Positions 1 to 11,184 of a DNA stretch of 64,000 bases are shown in pieces. Under the pieces are notes generated by a model. It saw only the letters and a program-made list of their open reading frames with translations, was not told where the DNA came from and did no database searches. The stretch is from NCBI GenBank assembly GCA_964019165.1, contig OZ025281.1, forward strand, positions 10,059,888 through 10,123,887. The letters are read 5' to 3'. The position numbers and the translations under genes are program-made. Every line of letters starts with the position of its first letter. Position 1 is the first letter of the stretch. This stretch comes from Mastigias papua. Lineage: Eukaryota; Cnidaria; Scyphozoa; Rhizostomeae; Mastigiidae.

Positions 1-1140
1 AAACAATCTCATCCTTGGTTGCTGGTGAAGAATAAGAATGCCCTTTTTGCTTGCATATCACAAATAATTTCAGATCTTCAAAACCGTTTATGTAGAGACT
101 GCTTTCTGGCCAGATAAGCACAGCAATGACATCAACATTACATAAATTTTTGTCTTTTTAGTTCACTATGGAGGTTTATTGCCATGATTAAAGATAGCTC
201 GCCTTCCCTACTCCTGTTTGACTTCATATTTGAATTTTGAAAGAGCTTACTTTCAAGAATAGAAATTAATATCAATGCATTAGTTTTTGACCAGATTATG
301 CCAAATGGCCTAAACCAGTAGGCCTAGTATACTTCCGAAACTTAAGAGACACTGAAAACCCAAAACTGAGCTGAAAATATTGTTTTATTGGCTTCTTCCA
401 TCCTACATCAAGTAACGAGCATTTTATCATCCACTGTCAGCTACAAATAACACCCTTCTGCAAAAGAAACCTCTTTCTTTGATCTATCTTCCGGTGACCA
501 AATACCCATACCCAATACAGGTGGTAACTACCAAACTTCAAAAAAACAAGCCATTTCTTTGTATTTGGTAAGACTTAATGCGATGATTTTGAAAAATAGG
601 CCTTTTTAAGGTAGTTCATGAAATTTTTGCTGGAAACAGTGCTGATTATTTTTATATTATTGTTGTCAACTTTACACACCTCAGCTTCTTGGTAAATTTG
701 CATACAAATCTTTGCTGTGTTTTGATTAATGTTTTTAAGCGACCACCTCTAGGTATGGACTCGGTGAAGCCAGCTTTTCTGAAGTTCTTGTACACCAGTA
801 ATAAACTGCTATACTGACAACCAGCAATTGCTGCAAGTTATAAACGGCAAATACTGCTTCTTCCTCAAAATTTTGATAGCAAGTTGCACTATACCTGCCT
901 TTTTTATGATTTAGGTACACTTCTTTAAAAGCTATTTAAAAAGCAAACCAAATGAAAGCACAAACGTTTTATACGTGAAATATCACGTATGCATTGCAAC
1001 AAATACTTTCCCGCTGAAACAGTAGTCACAGGGCTCATTGGTGTTCAGATAGAAGCTGTGGTGTTGGTCAACCTGTGACAAACCTGTTTTATTGGACGCC
1101 ATTTTGGGTCAGCCTGTGCAATACTTTTGTAAGGGGAGTG
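1..1140. other. AT-rich non-coding stretch
   Basis: No convincing coding sequence, terminal inverted repeat or RNA gene was seen. The only longer open frame (735-920, minus strand) has no recognisable motif and is of a length expected by chance. Confidence 0.5.
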
Positions 1141-1303
<163 letters not shown>

Positions 1304-1459
1304 AAAAAAAATAAAAGTTATACCATACTGTCATACGCGACCGTCGGTTTCATGTTTCCAATCTTCAGGCGTATAGATGTAGATACGTAAACATAGTTTG
1401 ATATGCGCATTACGAATCATCAATAGAATCCAGTTCGTAAGGTGGAATGCAGATCGTTA

Positions 1460-2310
1460 GGTTATTGCTTCAATGTTCTTAATAGGAATTTATTTTCGTG
1501 GCGGCATTTGCTGATCAGTTCTGGCCTTTCATTAAGGAGTCTTCTATCATCTATTGAATTAATAATAAATAGTTTGTCATATAGACATAGATTGCATCTT
1601 CCATTATTTAGCACACTATTCGTTCTTTTCAATATTTTCCAATCCATCTCAAAGTCCTTGTTATTTTCTTTCAACTGCCAAATATGCTTCGTTAATTCAG
1701 TACTGTTCCGGTATTTACTATTATTAGAATCTTTTATATGGTTTCTATATCATTCCTTGAATGGTCTTTCCGATAATCCAATGTACGTTTTTATGTCTCC
1801 TTTAGACTTAACAGTTGCTTGATAGATTATGTTACGAGTGAGGCATTGTCCTTGTAGTGGGCAGCTTTCTTGGTTACGGCAATTGCAGAGGCGGTTATTA
1901 TCATGTTTTGTTTTCAGTTGTAAAGTATTATGTGATGATAATATAGAATTGAGGTTTTTCATGCAGCTGTAACTTATCTTTACCGTATTTCTGTTAAATA
2001 TTTTATATAACTTGTTAGACTTCGGAAAGTGTTTATGTAGTAGCTTGAAAAATATCTTGCCAACATTTGTCTTTACATTTTTCGAGTAAGGGGGGTTGAA
2101 CCAGATGATGTTTCTGTTTTCTTTTTCAATTGTCGAGCACTTGAGCAGTCGTTTCACAGCAAAGAAAGTTTTGCAGTGAGAAAGAAAGTTTTGCCGTGAG
2201 AAAGAGAGTTTTGCCGTGAGAAAGAAAGTTCTGCCGTGATACTTGTGGGCCACCGTAGTCAAACGTATGCTACAATGTCCATCACATATATGACAAATTA
2301 TCGTGAAGAG
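1460..2310 (-). pseudogene. Penelope-like element, C-terminal and GIY-YIG endonuclease part
   Basis: Read on the minus strand, 2313 to 1750 has the block that precedes the nuclease in Penelope-like elements (an NPPYS motif followed by a conserved leader ending in LNSILSSHN), then a Cys-rich CRN-x2-CPL-x3-C segment, and the endonuclease core with ATVKS and TYIGLSE. The frame then shifts and continues from about 1740 to 1462 with the usual tail: TKHIW, RCNLCLYDK, LLNERPELISKCRHENKFLL. These are hallmarks of GIY-YIG nucleases of Penelope-like retroelements. The reverse transcriptase half is missing upstream, and at least one frameshift near 1745 separates the two parts. It is a dead 5'-truncated copy. 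I am confident of the family and less sure of the exact ends. Confidence 0.85.
2161..2240. repeat. 20-bp minisatellite, four units
   Basis: Four tandem 20-bp units of the type AAAGAAAGTTTTGCCGTGAG, differing by one or two bases each. They lie at the upstream edge of the Penelope-like fragment and interrupt the frame that leads into its NPPYS block. Confidence 0.9.
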
Positions 2311-3049
2311 CAATAGACAGCCATGATTGGAGAATCATCATTTTCACCAAGGTTACCGGCAACGCCAATGAGAAGTTTCGACTGAGCAAATTGACCCAGA
2401 CAACGACAAGCCCTATACTTTTTGCAGCTCTTGTTTATAACTAAAAGATCTGTCGTTTAAAGCATGTAAAAGAGAATTTTGTACAAATTTCCTTTAATGC
2501 TAAGTTGCTTAGCACGAATGCTACAACCACGCTTGACCTTTGCCAAGTGCTTATTCCAATGTCCCTGAGCTTGCTGGCTAAAAATACGAATTGGCCCTGG
2601 GGACATCTCGAAAAGCTCCAATTAAGGGTGCACATTAAGTGCAAAGATGAATCAGTCAGGGCCCGTTTTCTACCTAAAGAGGTATGTGATACATGGCGTA
2701 CTTGCTGGAAATTCCTTAAATTGATCTAAAAGCGCTCGAGCTGCTTTAGGTTCATCTCCAGCAGAATGCTCAAAACTGTGAAGGGCTTCAATAATTTTCA
2801 GTATCACTTTCAACATAACTACAACCTCTTAGCTGCACCTCCAATTTTCGCAGCAAAATAATAGACTATACAGGAAACTACACTCAATGTACGCAGGAGT
2901 ACCAGCGCATATCATAAAACTGTAAACTTGACACTGGAAGACATTGCATTGCAGGACATTTTTCTTTCAAAATATCAATTTCAGCAGCATTTATATAATT
3001 GCAGAGTCCTTCTAATACCAGTGTATTTTCATCATGAAAACTGAAACCG

Positions 3050-3470
3050 TCAAATTATTTGCATTTCCGCCAGATGAACCACCTTATATGTATGCAACGA
3101 ACAAATTCATAATCACATTTTAAAGATGACTTTGAGTAGAAATGTGTCAGATAAAATGTATTGTGTCTAACTTACCAAATATAGAAATATAAAGTTTTTG
3201 ACAATTTCTATTCCTATCAGGTGAACCTTACAAATGAACTAGGTAAAGTAGGTTTATAATCACTTTGTAAAGATGAGTTTGAGGAAATATACGGTAAATA
3301 ATGGGTTTTAGGTCAAAATGACCATATATAGCAATATCACCAAAAAAGCCCTCAAAGTTAAATGTTTTATATAATTCCCACTTTTATAAAATGCACCCTA
3401 CAAATATGCACAAGACAAGATCATAATCAAATAATCACTTTATGGAGATGATGTTGAGTATGTATATCTT
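3050..3470. repeat. Three imperfect tandem units of about 155-175 bp
   Basis: A block reading roughly ATAATCACTTTxxAAAGATGA, followed by TTGAG, recurs near 3110, 3257 and 3433. Similar intervening sequence (gaacCaCCTTAcAAATatgcA-like) precedes each copy. The units are well diverged. No coding potential was seen. Confidence 0.55.
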
Positions 3471-3479
3471 AAATAAAGT

Positions 3480-4780
3480 ATTTTACACAAAGCACAAACA
3501 AAAATCTCGATTTTGACTGTTTTGATGATTCGATTTCTGCTGCGCAGGAGCCAGTATGAGAGAGGACTGGGAACACATTGTGGGAGAACTGGCGATGGGA
3601 GAAAAGACGGAACCATAAAGGTAGGGATTGTGTCCAATTCCATAGCTGAATTCCTATTGCAACACTTACGCATTTGAAACAGCTACCTTTACTTATATTC
3701 TGCTCACTGTTTTTGCTTTCATATTGTTATAGCATGTTCCAATTCCTAGGCTTCGAATAACGACCTACTCGAAGAAATATGTTTAGCACAAAACGCAATG
3801 ATTGTCCGCTTGGAACGGGTTTTTAGATGGCTCCTTTTTGGGACTGCAAGAAACACTTACTGGGTTAATGAAGTCCCTTATGAAGCTTAGCAATAGTAAA
3901 TTAAAGCTGCTAATATTGAATCCGGCGCTGCATCAGATTCCTTACGGCCACCAGCCAAAGCAGCTAAGGTCATTGCTAGTAGCTGCTCGATACATCTCAC
4001 AGCAGTTGCAAAGGGATTCTTATCCGGCGTCAGACTTTGGCGTGAAAATAGTCGTCATATCTTAGAAAAAGAAAGAAACAAAATTGAAATATTATTTAAG
4101 ATGATTTAGCAAGTTATTGCAACAACACGCATTTTCCGGTGACAGAGGATGATTTTTTGCTGAACTAAACATCAAAATACAGTTTGCAGAATCGTTTTTG
4201 TCGAGTTTTGTCTCTCTCCATTTAGATAGTATTGCCATTCTACCTGGACCACTTTCAGGTGAGACGCACCTTGCATTGCCGATATGCATGACATTTTTCA
4301 TACTTCTCTTTTCACAGCTACTATACATGAACAGGCTTCAAAGTTATAATTGCGATAGTTTTCGAAACACTAAAGCCTAGGGTACATGACAAACAAACAA
4401 TTTCTGTTGTAGTAAAAGCCAATCACGCGGTAGCTTGGGATTGGTTGATCTGTCAAATGCCATTCTTGTTTCAGTCACATGTCTGCGCAGGCAGTGTGAT
4501 TTTGTTTTTTGTTGCAGAACATGATGATATGGAAAATCTGTTTCCTGCGACTAAGATCTCATGTACTAGCTGATGCGCAAGGACGATTCTAATCGCCAGC
4601 AATAATTTTTTGCTGTTTGTGCGGTAAGCTTAACACATCGAATACACCGTAAAAGCTGTTCTGATACCCCTATTCTCACTATGTTACATGCCTAACGTAT
4701 TTCATGCGTACTTGGAATTTCCAAATGTGACTCACCTGAAACTGCCACATAATCTGAAAAAAATTTTTCACCCATTTGGT
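3480..4780. other. Unassigned non-coding stretch
   Basis: I found no motif-bearing frame, terminal repeats or RNA gene. The small open frames (such as 3802-4065) show no recognisable domain. Confidence 0.4.
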
Positions 4781-4789
4781 TCCATCTCA

Positions 4790-5480
4790 TTCTTTCAATT
4801 GATACCACTATCTATGCTTGTGATACTGCTAAGGATCTTGTTTTGACCAAGTTGAGAAGCACAGTTTTAGAATGGCTACTTGGTTTTCCAAAAAATTTAT
4901 GAAACTGATTGAAGAAAAATGCCATTCCTGTTTTGTGGCGAGAATTCGAAAGACCACTGTGTGAATATAGGTCAAGCCTTGATAAAAAATGTACTGAAGA
5001 GAAGCTCCTCGTAGTTATTCTTGATAACAAGTTGTCTTTTGATACTCATATTCAACAATTTCCACTAAGGCTAGTCATAAATTGCACGCACATAAAATAT
5101 CCTCTGTCATGGATTCAAACATACTAGGGCTGTATTGAACGCCTTCATAACTTCACAGTTTAGCTACTGTCCTCTAGCATGAATGTTTCATAGTCGCAGA
5201 ATTGATCACAAGACAAACAAAATACACTAAAAGGTTCTCGGGCTTGCATATAAAGATAGTGTGTCAACTTTCGACTGACTAAGGATTCTGTCAACGTCTT
5301 CATTAAGGTTGTTGTACTCTGCAATCATCTCTGCTAATCATGGCGTTGTATGGTAATGATATTGCTCCACTACGTGTTCTTCTAGGTAAATGATGTTTCT
5401 GGTTACGTCTTTCACCATTGAATTGCATGCATGTGAGAATACTCAGAAACATGATCTAAAAGTTGTAAAGTGCTGTAGTT
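4790..5480 (+). pseudogene. Degenerate non-LTR retrotransposon, RT thumb and C-terminal region
   Basis: Translating across several frameshifts gives a typical series of Jockey/CR1-like post-palm motifs. These are a DTTIYACD start just after the palm domain, LTKLRSTVLEWL, a KxMKLIEEKCH segment, EEKLLVVILDNKLSFDTHIQ (the LGV-like thumb motif, around 5000-5060), ASHKLHA and ISSVMDSN near 5090-5125, then CPLAWMFHSR-like and IAPLRVL-like tail remnants to about 5390. At least four frame changes and many stops make it non-functional. The family assignment rests on motif order; no full catalytic domain is present. Confidence 0.75.
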
Positions 5481-5489
5481 CTGGTTTTA

Positions 5490-6030
5490 TCTGATGTTGT
5501 AAGCCTTAGGAACCGATCCTAGCACTGATAAAATATATCTGGATATTGGCCAAACCATTGTTACATCTATAAGCTACGAGTACATAGTCAGATACACTAT
5601 AGTTGTGGTCATCACCATTGGACATTCCTCTACATATGAGTTGCATGGATACGTACCCGAGTTGGATATGACGTAGTAGATCGGGGTGTCTACCATTACA
5701 TATGGTCTAGTTGACTATTCTGATGTTCTAGTTTGGGCTATCTGAGTGGTTGTTATCAATTTCATCCATTATCCCGTCGAAGGTGCTCTCTAAAGTAATA
5801 CTCAAATGAGACATCAGGAGGCAGCATGAAATTTTATTTAACTCCGTAAGTGATTTCTGTGCATCATCAGCTGATAGCAGTGTGCAACATCGACTGTTAG
5901 AATATTTCACTACTGTCAATGTTATACATACTACTAAGTCATAAGCGTCATTTGCATTCTTGTGTCCATACTGGATCATGTCTAAATAGTGTCTTTGAAC
6001 AGTTCTGATAAGCTTCACAAATACACTGCT
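5490..6030. other. Non-coding stretch between repeats
   Basis: No supported gene. A 96-codon minus-strand frame at 5728-6018 has no motif I recognise and is treated as chance. Confidence 0.4.
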
Positions 6031-6032
6031 TA

Positions 6033-6481
6033 CTCTTAGGTTCCTAATAAACGTCCCCGGACGCTTATTAATTTTTCGATTTTTTTCCGACTCCCCCGGA
6101 CCTTATTAGGGCCCCCCGTTTATTGATTTTCAAAAATTTGACAGATGAGGTTTTCCTTTTTTTCTTCAACTTTTACAAATTGTTTGTCTTTGTGTGTTCC
6201 ATTAATATATCAGGGATATTTTTGATGTTTACAGTAAATACATAGATTTTCATGCTGCATTTGGCATATATTTCTTATTCTTGGGTTATCTTAAAAACTG
6301 TTCTTATTAGTGTCTCTTGTTTTTGAAAAGATATCCTCTATGGAATTGTGTTTTATAGAGATTTTGACATTTTTTCGAATTTCTGACTCCCCGTTTAATA
6401 AGACCCCCACGTTTATTAAATTTTCGAAAATTGTCCGACCCCCCTACTATTATGACCCCCCGTTTATTAGGAACCTAAGAG
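6033..6481. mobile_element. 449-bp TIR element flanked by TA (MITE)
   Basis: The ends are inverted copies of CTCTTAGGTTCCTAATAAAC (6033-6052 and its reverse complement ending at 6481). Each is flanked directly by TA at 6031-6032 and 6482-6483, as expected for a Tc1/mariner or pogo-type insertion. Subterminal blocks rich in CCCCGGAC and CTTATTA recur in inverted orientation near 6057-6120 and 6385-6465. The interior has no transposase motif. It is best read as a non-autonomous element. Confidence 0.85.
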
Positions 6482-6489
6482 TATTGTCT

Positions 6490-7490
6490 GTTTACTGTGA
6501 GTATGTGAATACCCCTATGCATTTGTTAGCATTCCTCCATCATTTCCATTGAATATGACACTCTGTGTCCATGATATTGTTATATTCTATGAACTGAGCA
6601 GGCTACCGAAATTGCTGTAGATACCTTAACTCTCTTGGTACGTTTGTCATACTTGAATTATATGCAAATGGAATGCTCGGAAACATAATCTACCAATTGG
6701 ACATGCGGTTCCTATAATCTATCAATCCATCATGTACGTACCAAGTTCTGACCCGAATATAATGCAACATATCTAGAGCGTTGGACTAGAGCATTGGCTA
6801 CCGGGAATTATGCATCACTCTCACCTTCTCGGACAAGGCTATCTGATTGGCGGTGTTTGGAAAAATTCACCATTTCGACGAGGCTCCTGCCTCAGATAAT
6901 AATTTACTGAGATATCAACTATTAGTTTGCTATGTGTTTGTAGTATGAAGTAGTACAATCCTTGTCTATCTCTAGTTTTCGATGAATAAGGTTACCATTT
7001 GGTAGGAAACGCAGGCTGCCAACTTGTATGCCCAGGACTTGAGGGGGGGGGGGGCTAGAAGATCTCAACGGATAAACGATTGGAGCGAAGAAACTCTTGT
7101 ACATATCACCACATGTAGACACAGATACGTAGTTCTAGCGAATCTCATTCTGCAGACATTGTACAACAAGACATATAAGCGAGTCAAACGACTACTATCT
7201 CTGGCTAATCCTTTAGTTTTCATATTATCAGCCAGCAATTGGACAGTGCAGCTAATAGTACGATTCATTTACGAGTTTAGAGGCGAGGGAATCAAATGAG
7301 ATCTATCCTGTGATGGAGTATTTAGAATATGCCAAAAGCCCAGCTGTGTCTGCACAGTGGGTTGACTACAGTAAGGCTTTAATAGATCAGACTTACGAGT
7401 GAACCAAGCAGATGATACATGTAGAGAACCGCTGGAGAAACTTCTGAGATGAGCAAAGAAATAGAGAAACATAACGAGATGCAAAATACA
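6490..7490. other. Unassigned stretch with a poly-G tract
   Basis: A run of about 12 G lies near 7044-7055. A 91-codon open frame (7024-7299, plus) crosses the G-run, so its start is unreliable. It has no recognised domain. No other structure was seen. Confidence 0.4.
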
Positions 7491-7549
7491 TTATGCAAAG
7501 CTATTGGAATCTAACCGATGACTTAGAAGAGATCCTTCCATGCAGCGAT

Positions 7550-8460
7550 GAATATTAAGTAAAGGAGATCCAAGGAAACAAACTCAAGATTAGAAAGGTC
7601 GGCAACTGCCTGCTATGTATTAACACACCGGCGAATGAGGAATGGGCCAGTCAATCAAACATGGGAGATGAACACAATTTTCTCATCGAAGACTTGGTTG
7701 AGCACGGAAAAGGTATAAGAGGAATGGACAACGATTTTGATCCATCGTTGAAAACCATATTGAACCATGCATTGTATAAGACGCATTCAGAGAGGCCATA
7801 ACTAACTGAGCAGGACCATCTAGATCTCAAATCGTGCTCTGGGCTTCCTTCATGGTCCTTACAACTGTATCATTTAGAAATGTCTTAACAGTTAATACAT
7901 CGGAGAGGCTACAAGGAGGAGTAGATGAACAGTACATCGCAGGACATTGCTATCATAAAGATAAACAAGACATTTGCTAAGAGCTCTTGGGATTCAATAA
8001 TAAACGAGAAAGGTCAGTGGTTACTTGAAGGTAACAGAACAGAAGGCCTATGCAACGCTGTTATGAAACCATTTACTCCCGAATTTGAAGCTGAATTCAC
8101 CAGTATTAAAACCCAAATATCCCTGGATTTTGCAGAAAACATTAGAGAGCAGTTCTTCAACTAGAAGTACGAATTCAACAGGAAGATCAGCAATCTGGCA
8201 TTCTCGTAAATTGATTAGTAAGTTATAGATAGATTGAACGTTGATTAGTAAGTTATATATATTTCTTTTTATATTGTAGTTTTTGTAATTTAAGCTGATG
8301 GGAGTTCGTGATTACATATGATATGATAATTTATCGAAGATATTGAAGAAAATATAGACGAAGACACAGACGTTGACATTGGTGGCATGGACAAAGACGA
8401 TATATACGAAGTGGGTTTAAGTGAAGGAGGTACTGTAGATGGCATAGATATCTACTAGCT
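7550..8460 (+). pseudogene. Unassigned coding-like stretch, several broken frames
   Basis: Three consecutive plus-strand open segments have non-repetitive, protein-like composition. About 7558-7799 contains GNCLLCINTPANEEW and an acidic stretch with DNDFDP. 7925-8164 begins MNSTSQDIAIIKINKTFAKS and is lysine/glutamate-balanced. About 8336-8456 is strongly acidic (IEDIEENIDEDTDVDIGG). They lie in different frames and are separated by stops, so if they were once one gene it is broken. I do not recognise the family. It could be a decayed host gene, a decayed mobile-element gene, or chance. Confidence 0.3.
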
Positions 8461-11090
8461 TGTTATTGATAGCCTGCTAAGCTCAATCTTTTTCAATCTC
8501 AGTTGCCCCATATGCCTATCAAATGGACTTGCAGATAAGCCTTGGAAGGACTGACTCCCTTTAGGATCTCCCTTCATACGCAGAGATTTTGGTGGGGAAG
8601 AAACGCAGATTTTGATGGGGAAGTTCGTAATACATCGCGGGAAAGTGACATCATGGGTCTCTACAAGGAGCACGTGACCTTCAGCTATTCGTGGGCCAAA
8701 TCGAAAACCCTAACTGTCAAAACAACTAAGATAAAAATTTGCCAAAATTGGTCTGATACGTGGCTTAGGCTATGGGGCATTTCATCTTGTTCTTTCCTTT
8801 AGGACTTCAGACCCTAAATATATTATATGAAGTTACCAAATTCAAAACAATATTCCAGACTAGTAAAGAATTCCATCAAAATCTATGGCCTTTTAATTGT
8901 AATCCATTGTCTCAAACAAGATTATGGCACATGAGAGTTTAATGTACATAAAAGAAGTAATATTTTTTTGAGCTCCCTGAAACCATCTGAACTTTCATGT
9001 TTTAGACGAACATGTTCTGAACTATCTCAAGACAAATAACTGCTCCTGACTACTCTTAACTTTTTATATATTTACGATTGCTGGGATTTTCGGTCTTAAA
9101 CCTGACTTTGGTCGCATAAAAATATAACTAAAAGCTCCTTGTCATATGATTATTATTCGACACCTTGTTAGCACGAACTGTTCTTTCAGGAACTAGTAAT
9201 AAGTGAAACCTTTTAATTGTCTTTTAACATCAATCTAAACTAAATACAAGGTCAACAGTACCTTGTAGATTAACAAATAGCAAGAGTTTTTGACTGTACA
9301 GTTGCTACTTAGCATGAAAAACTATAGCATATACAAAGATATAGGAGGAGCAAAATCAATAGAAATAAAAAAATAAAGGTTTGGTGACTGATTTTCAGCA
9401 TGTTAAGTATTAGAATTACTTTCATAATGAGTTCTGTTACATCTACGTTTGAATGCGTGATTCTTGCACTTATAAGAAAACTAAAAAAAAAGACTTATTA
9501 AGTTGCCTTGATTCCACTTAAGGGTGCTATTTTAATTAAGGTAAGTTCTTAGTGGTGTGTTTTGCTGCCTGGGATGTATCGAGTATGACTTGTTGCGCCT
9601 TACTTGGTAACATTCCTAACAGTCTGGTTTAGTGTTTCTCAACCTTTTGTTACCTACCAACCTCTTTCTCTTAAAGTTTTCTTTGGTGGACTCCTGTATA
9701 GATATTGACATATATCGATAAGTAAAAGCAATTTCATTCGCCAAATGCCAAAGAATTAACAAACAACCTGTACACAAGAATGAATTGTGAACCATGGAGA
9801 AGAGCAATGAGAAAAAGTCTTATATGGTTGCGACAAATGTCAAAATGAGGCTATGGCTACTATAACAAGCGAGGCAAGCCAATTACTGTCGATAGTATTA
9901 TTGAATGAAAAGAGTCAATACCACACATGACAATCGGGAATTTAGGAAATTTACGTGTGCATACAAACTAAAGTAATCTTTTTAGCAAGTTTAAGAAATA
10001 AGCACTGGCACAAGATGAACACCGCAGACTCACACTTTATACATTTGAAAAGCTAACAAGACTCAAATTCACTTAAAAACATGAAATTTTAACCTTTGAA
10101 TAAACCTTGAAAGGGAGGCTATATCTACGAAAAAACAGTTTTGGACATTACTCTGATTTATTTAGATTATGTTTGTTATTCCTATTTCATAGTTCTTTTC
10201 TCTATTCTCGAGTTCTCTATCTTCACATCAACATCCATGAGTATACTTATACGATACATCGAGCAAATGCAGTACATGATTTTCACATACGAATAGATTC
10301 TTCGCTATTGGTTCACTTTCACCTTATCTGCACTATTGGTCTTAATAATCGCACAATTAGTCTCCGTGTCACCAAAATTAGTTTGCCTATTTGCCATCAA
10401 TGATAGATTAATCGATCTGTCCCACATAGGGGAGGGGGCATTTGAAAAGTGGAGGGAGCATGACTCGGGTGGCATTTATGATTGTTTTTAAACTTCTCAT
10501 TCGATTATAATAACTAAACTACAAAAATACACCTCTCTACTAACAGGCAGTGTAAAATTGGCCGCTTAGCATTGAGAGACACAATTATAACTAAAAGAGA
10601 AAAAGGAAAAGAAAAAGAAATAAGAAACAAAAACAAAGAAACCAAATACAAACAAACTATTAGTAATAATCAATTTATTTACAGTAGGCTGGAAGCCTAA
10701 GAAGGATACCTACACATACAAGACTTGCGTGCTGCAGCAATATGCTTACTGGAAACATAGAAGGGCAGGAAGAACCTGGAAATGGCACTTTCGAGTGTAA
10801 GGCAACTTGATTTGCTTCAAAAAAGTCAAAAAGAATACTCTGATTACGCTCGGGTGTCGGTTGTAGTCGTCTATCCAGAACAAGGGCATACATTAAGAAT
10901 ATGAGGGCAATGCTTTCAACAGTTTGAATAATTGAATGTACACCTGCTTCAATAGCTCCGCTGGGTCTAAGGATTCTGGCTTTCCCCTTTGCATCTTTAG
11001 AGCGCGGGGGGAAATAATCTGTTACAAACGAGGGGGAATCCGAATTAATAAATGCTGGTCTATCTACTAATTGCTAAATTTCGTTCGTTA
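8460..11090. other. AT-rich stretch without supported genes
   Basis: Only short chance-like open frames were found. A GTTTCTCAACCTTTTGTTACC segment at 9630-9650 resembles the ends of some hAT elements, but no matching inverted end was found. A-rich tracts lie near 10590-10650. Confidence 0.45.
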
Positions 11091-11184
11091 CATCGTTGCT
11101 TCAACACACAAAATTAACATTAAAGGAAGAAACTGTTCAGAAGTATGTCTGGACACAGTAATTCATACCCACCCGGCCCATCTG

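Noticed and set aside
9626..9660. hAT-type terminal sequence (GTTTCTCAACCTTTTG)
   Set aside because: No inverted partner or 8-bp duplication was found within about 1 kb, so the element could not be delimited.
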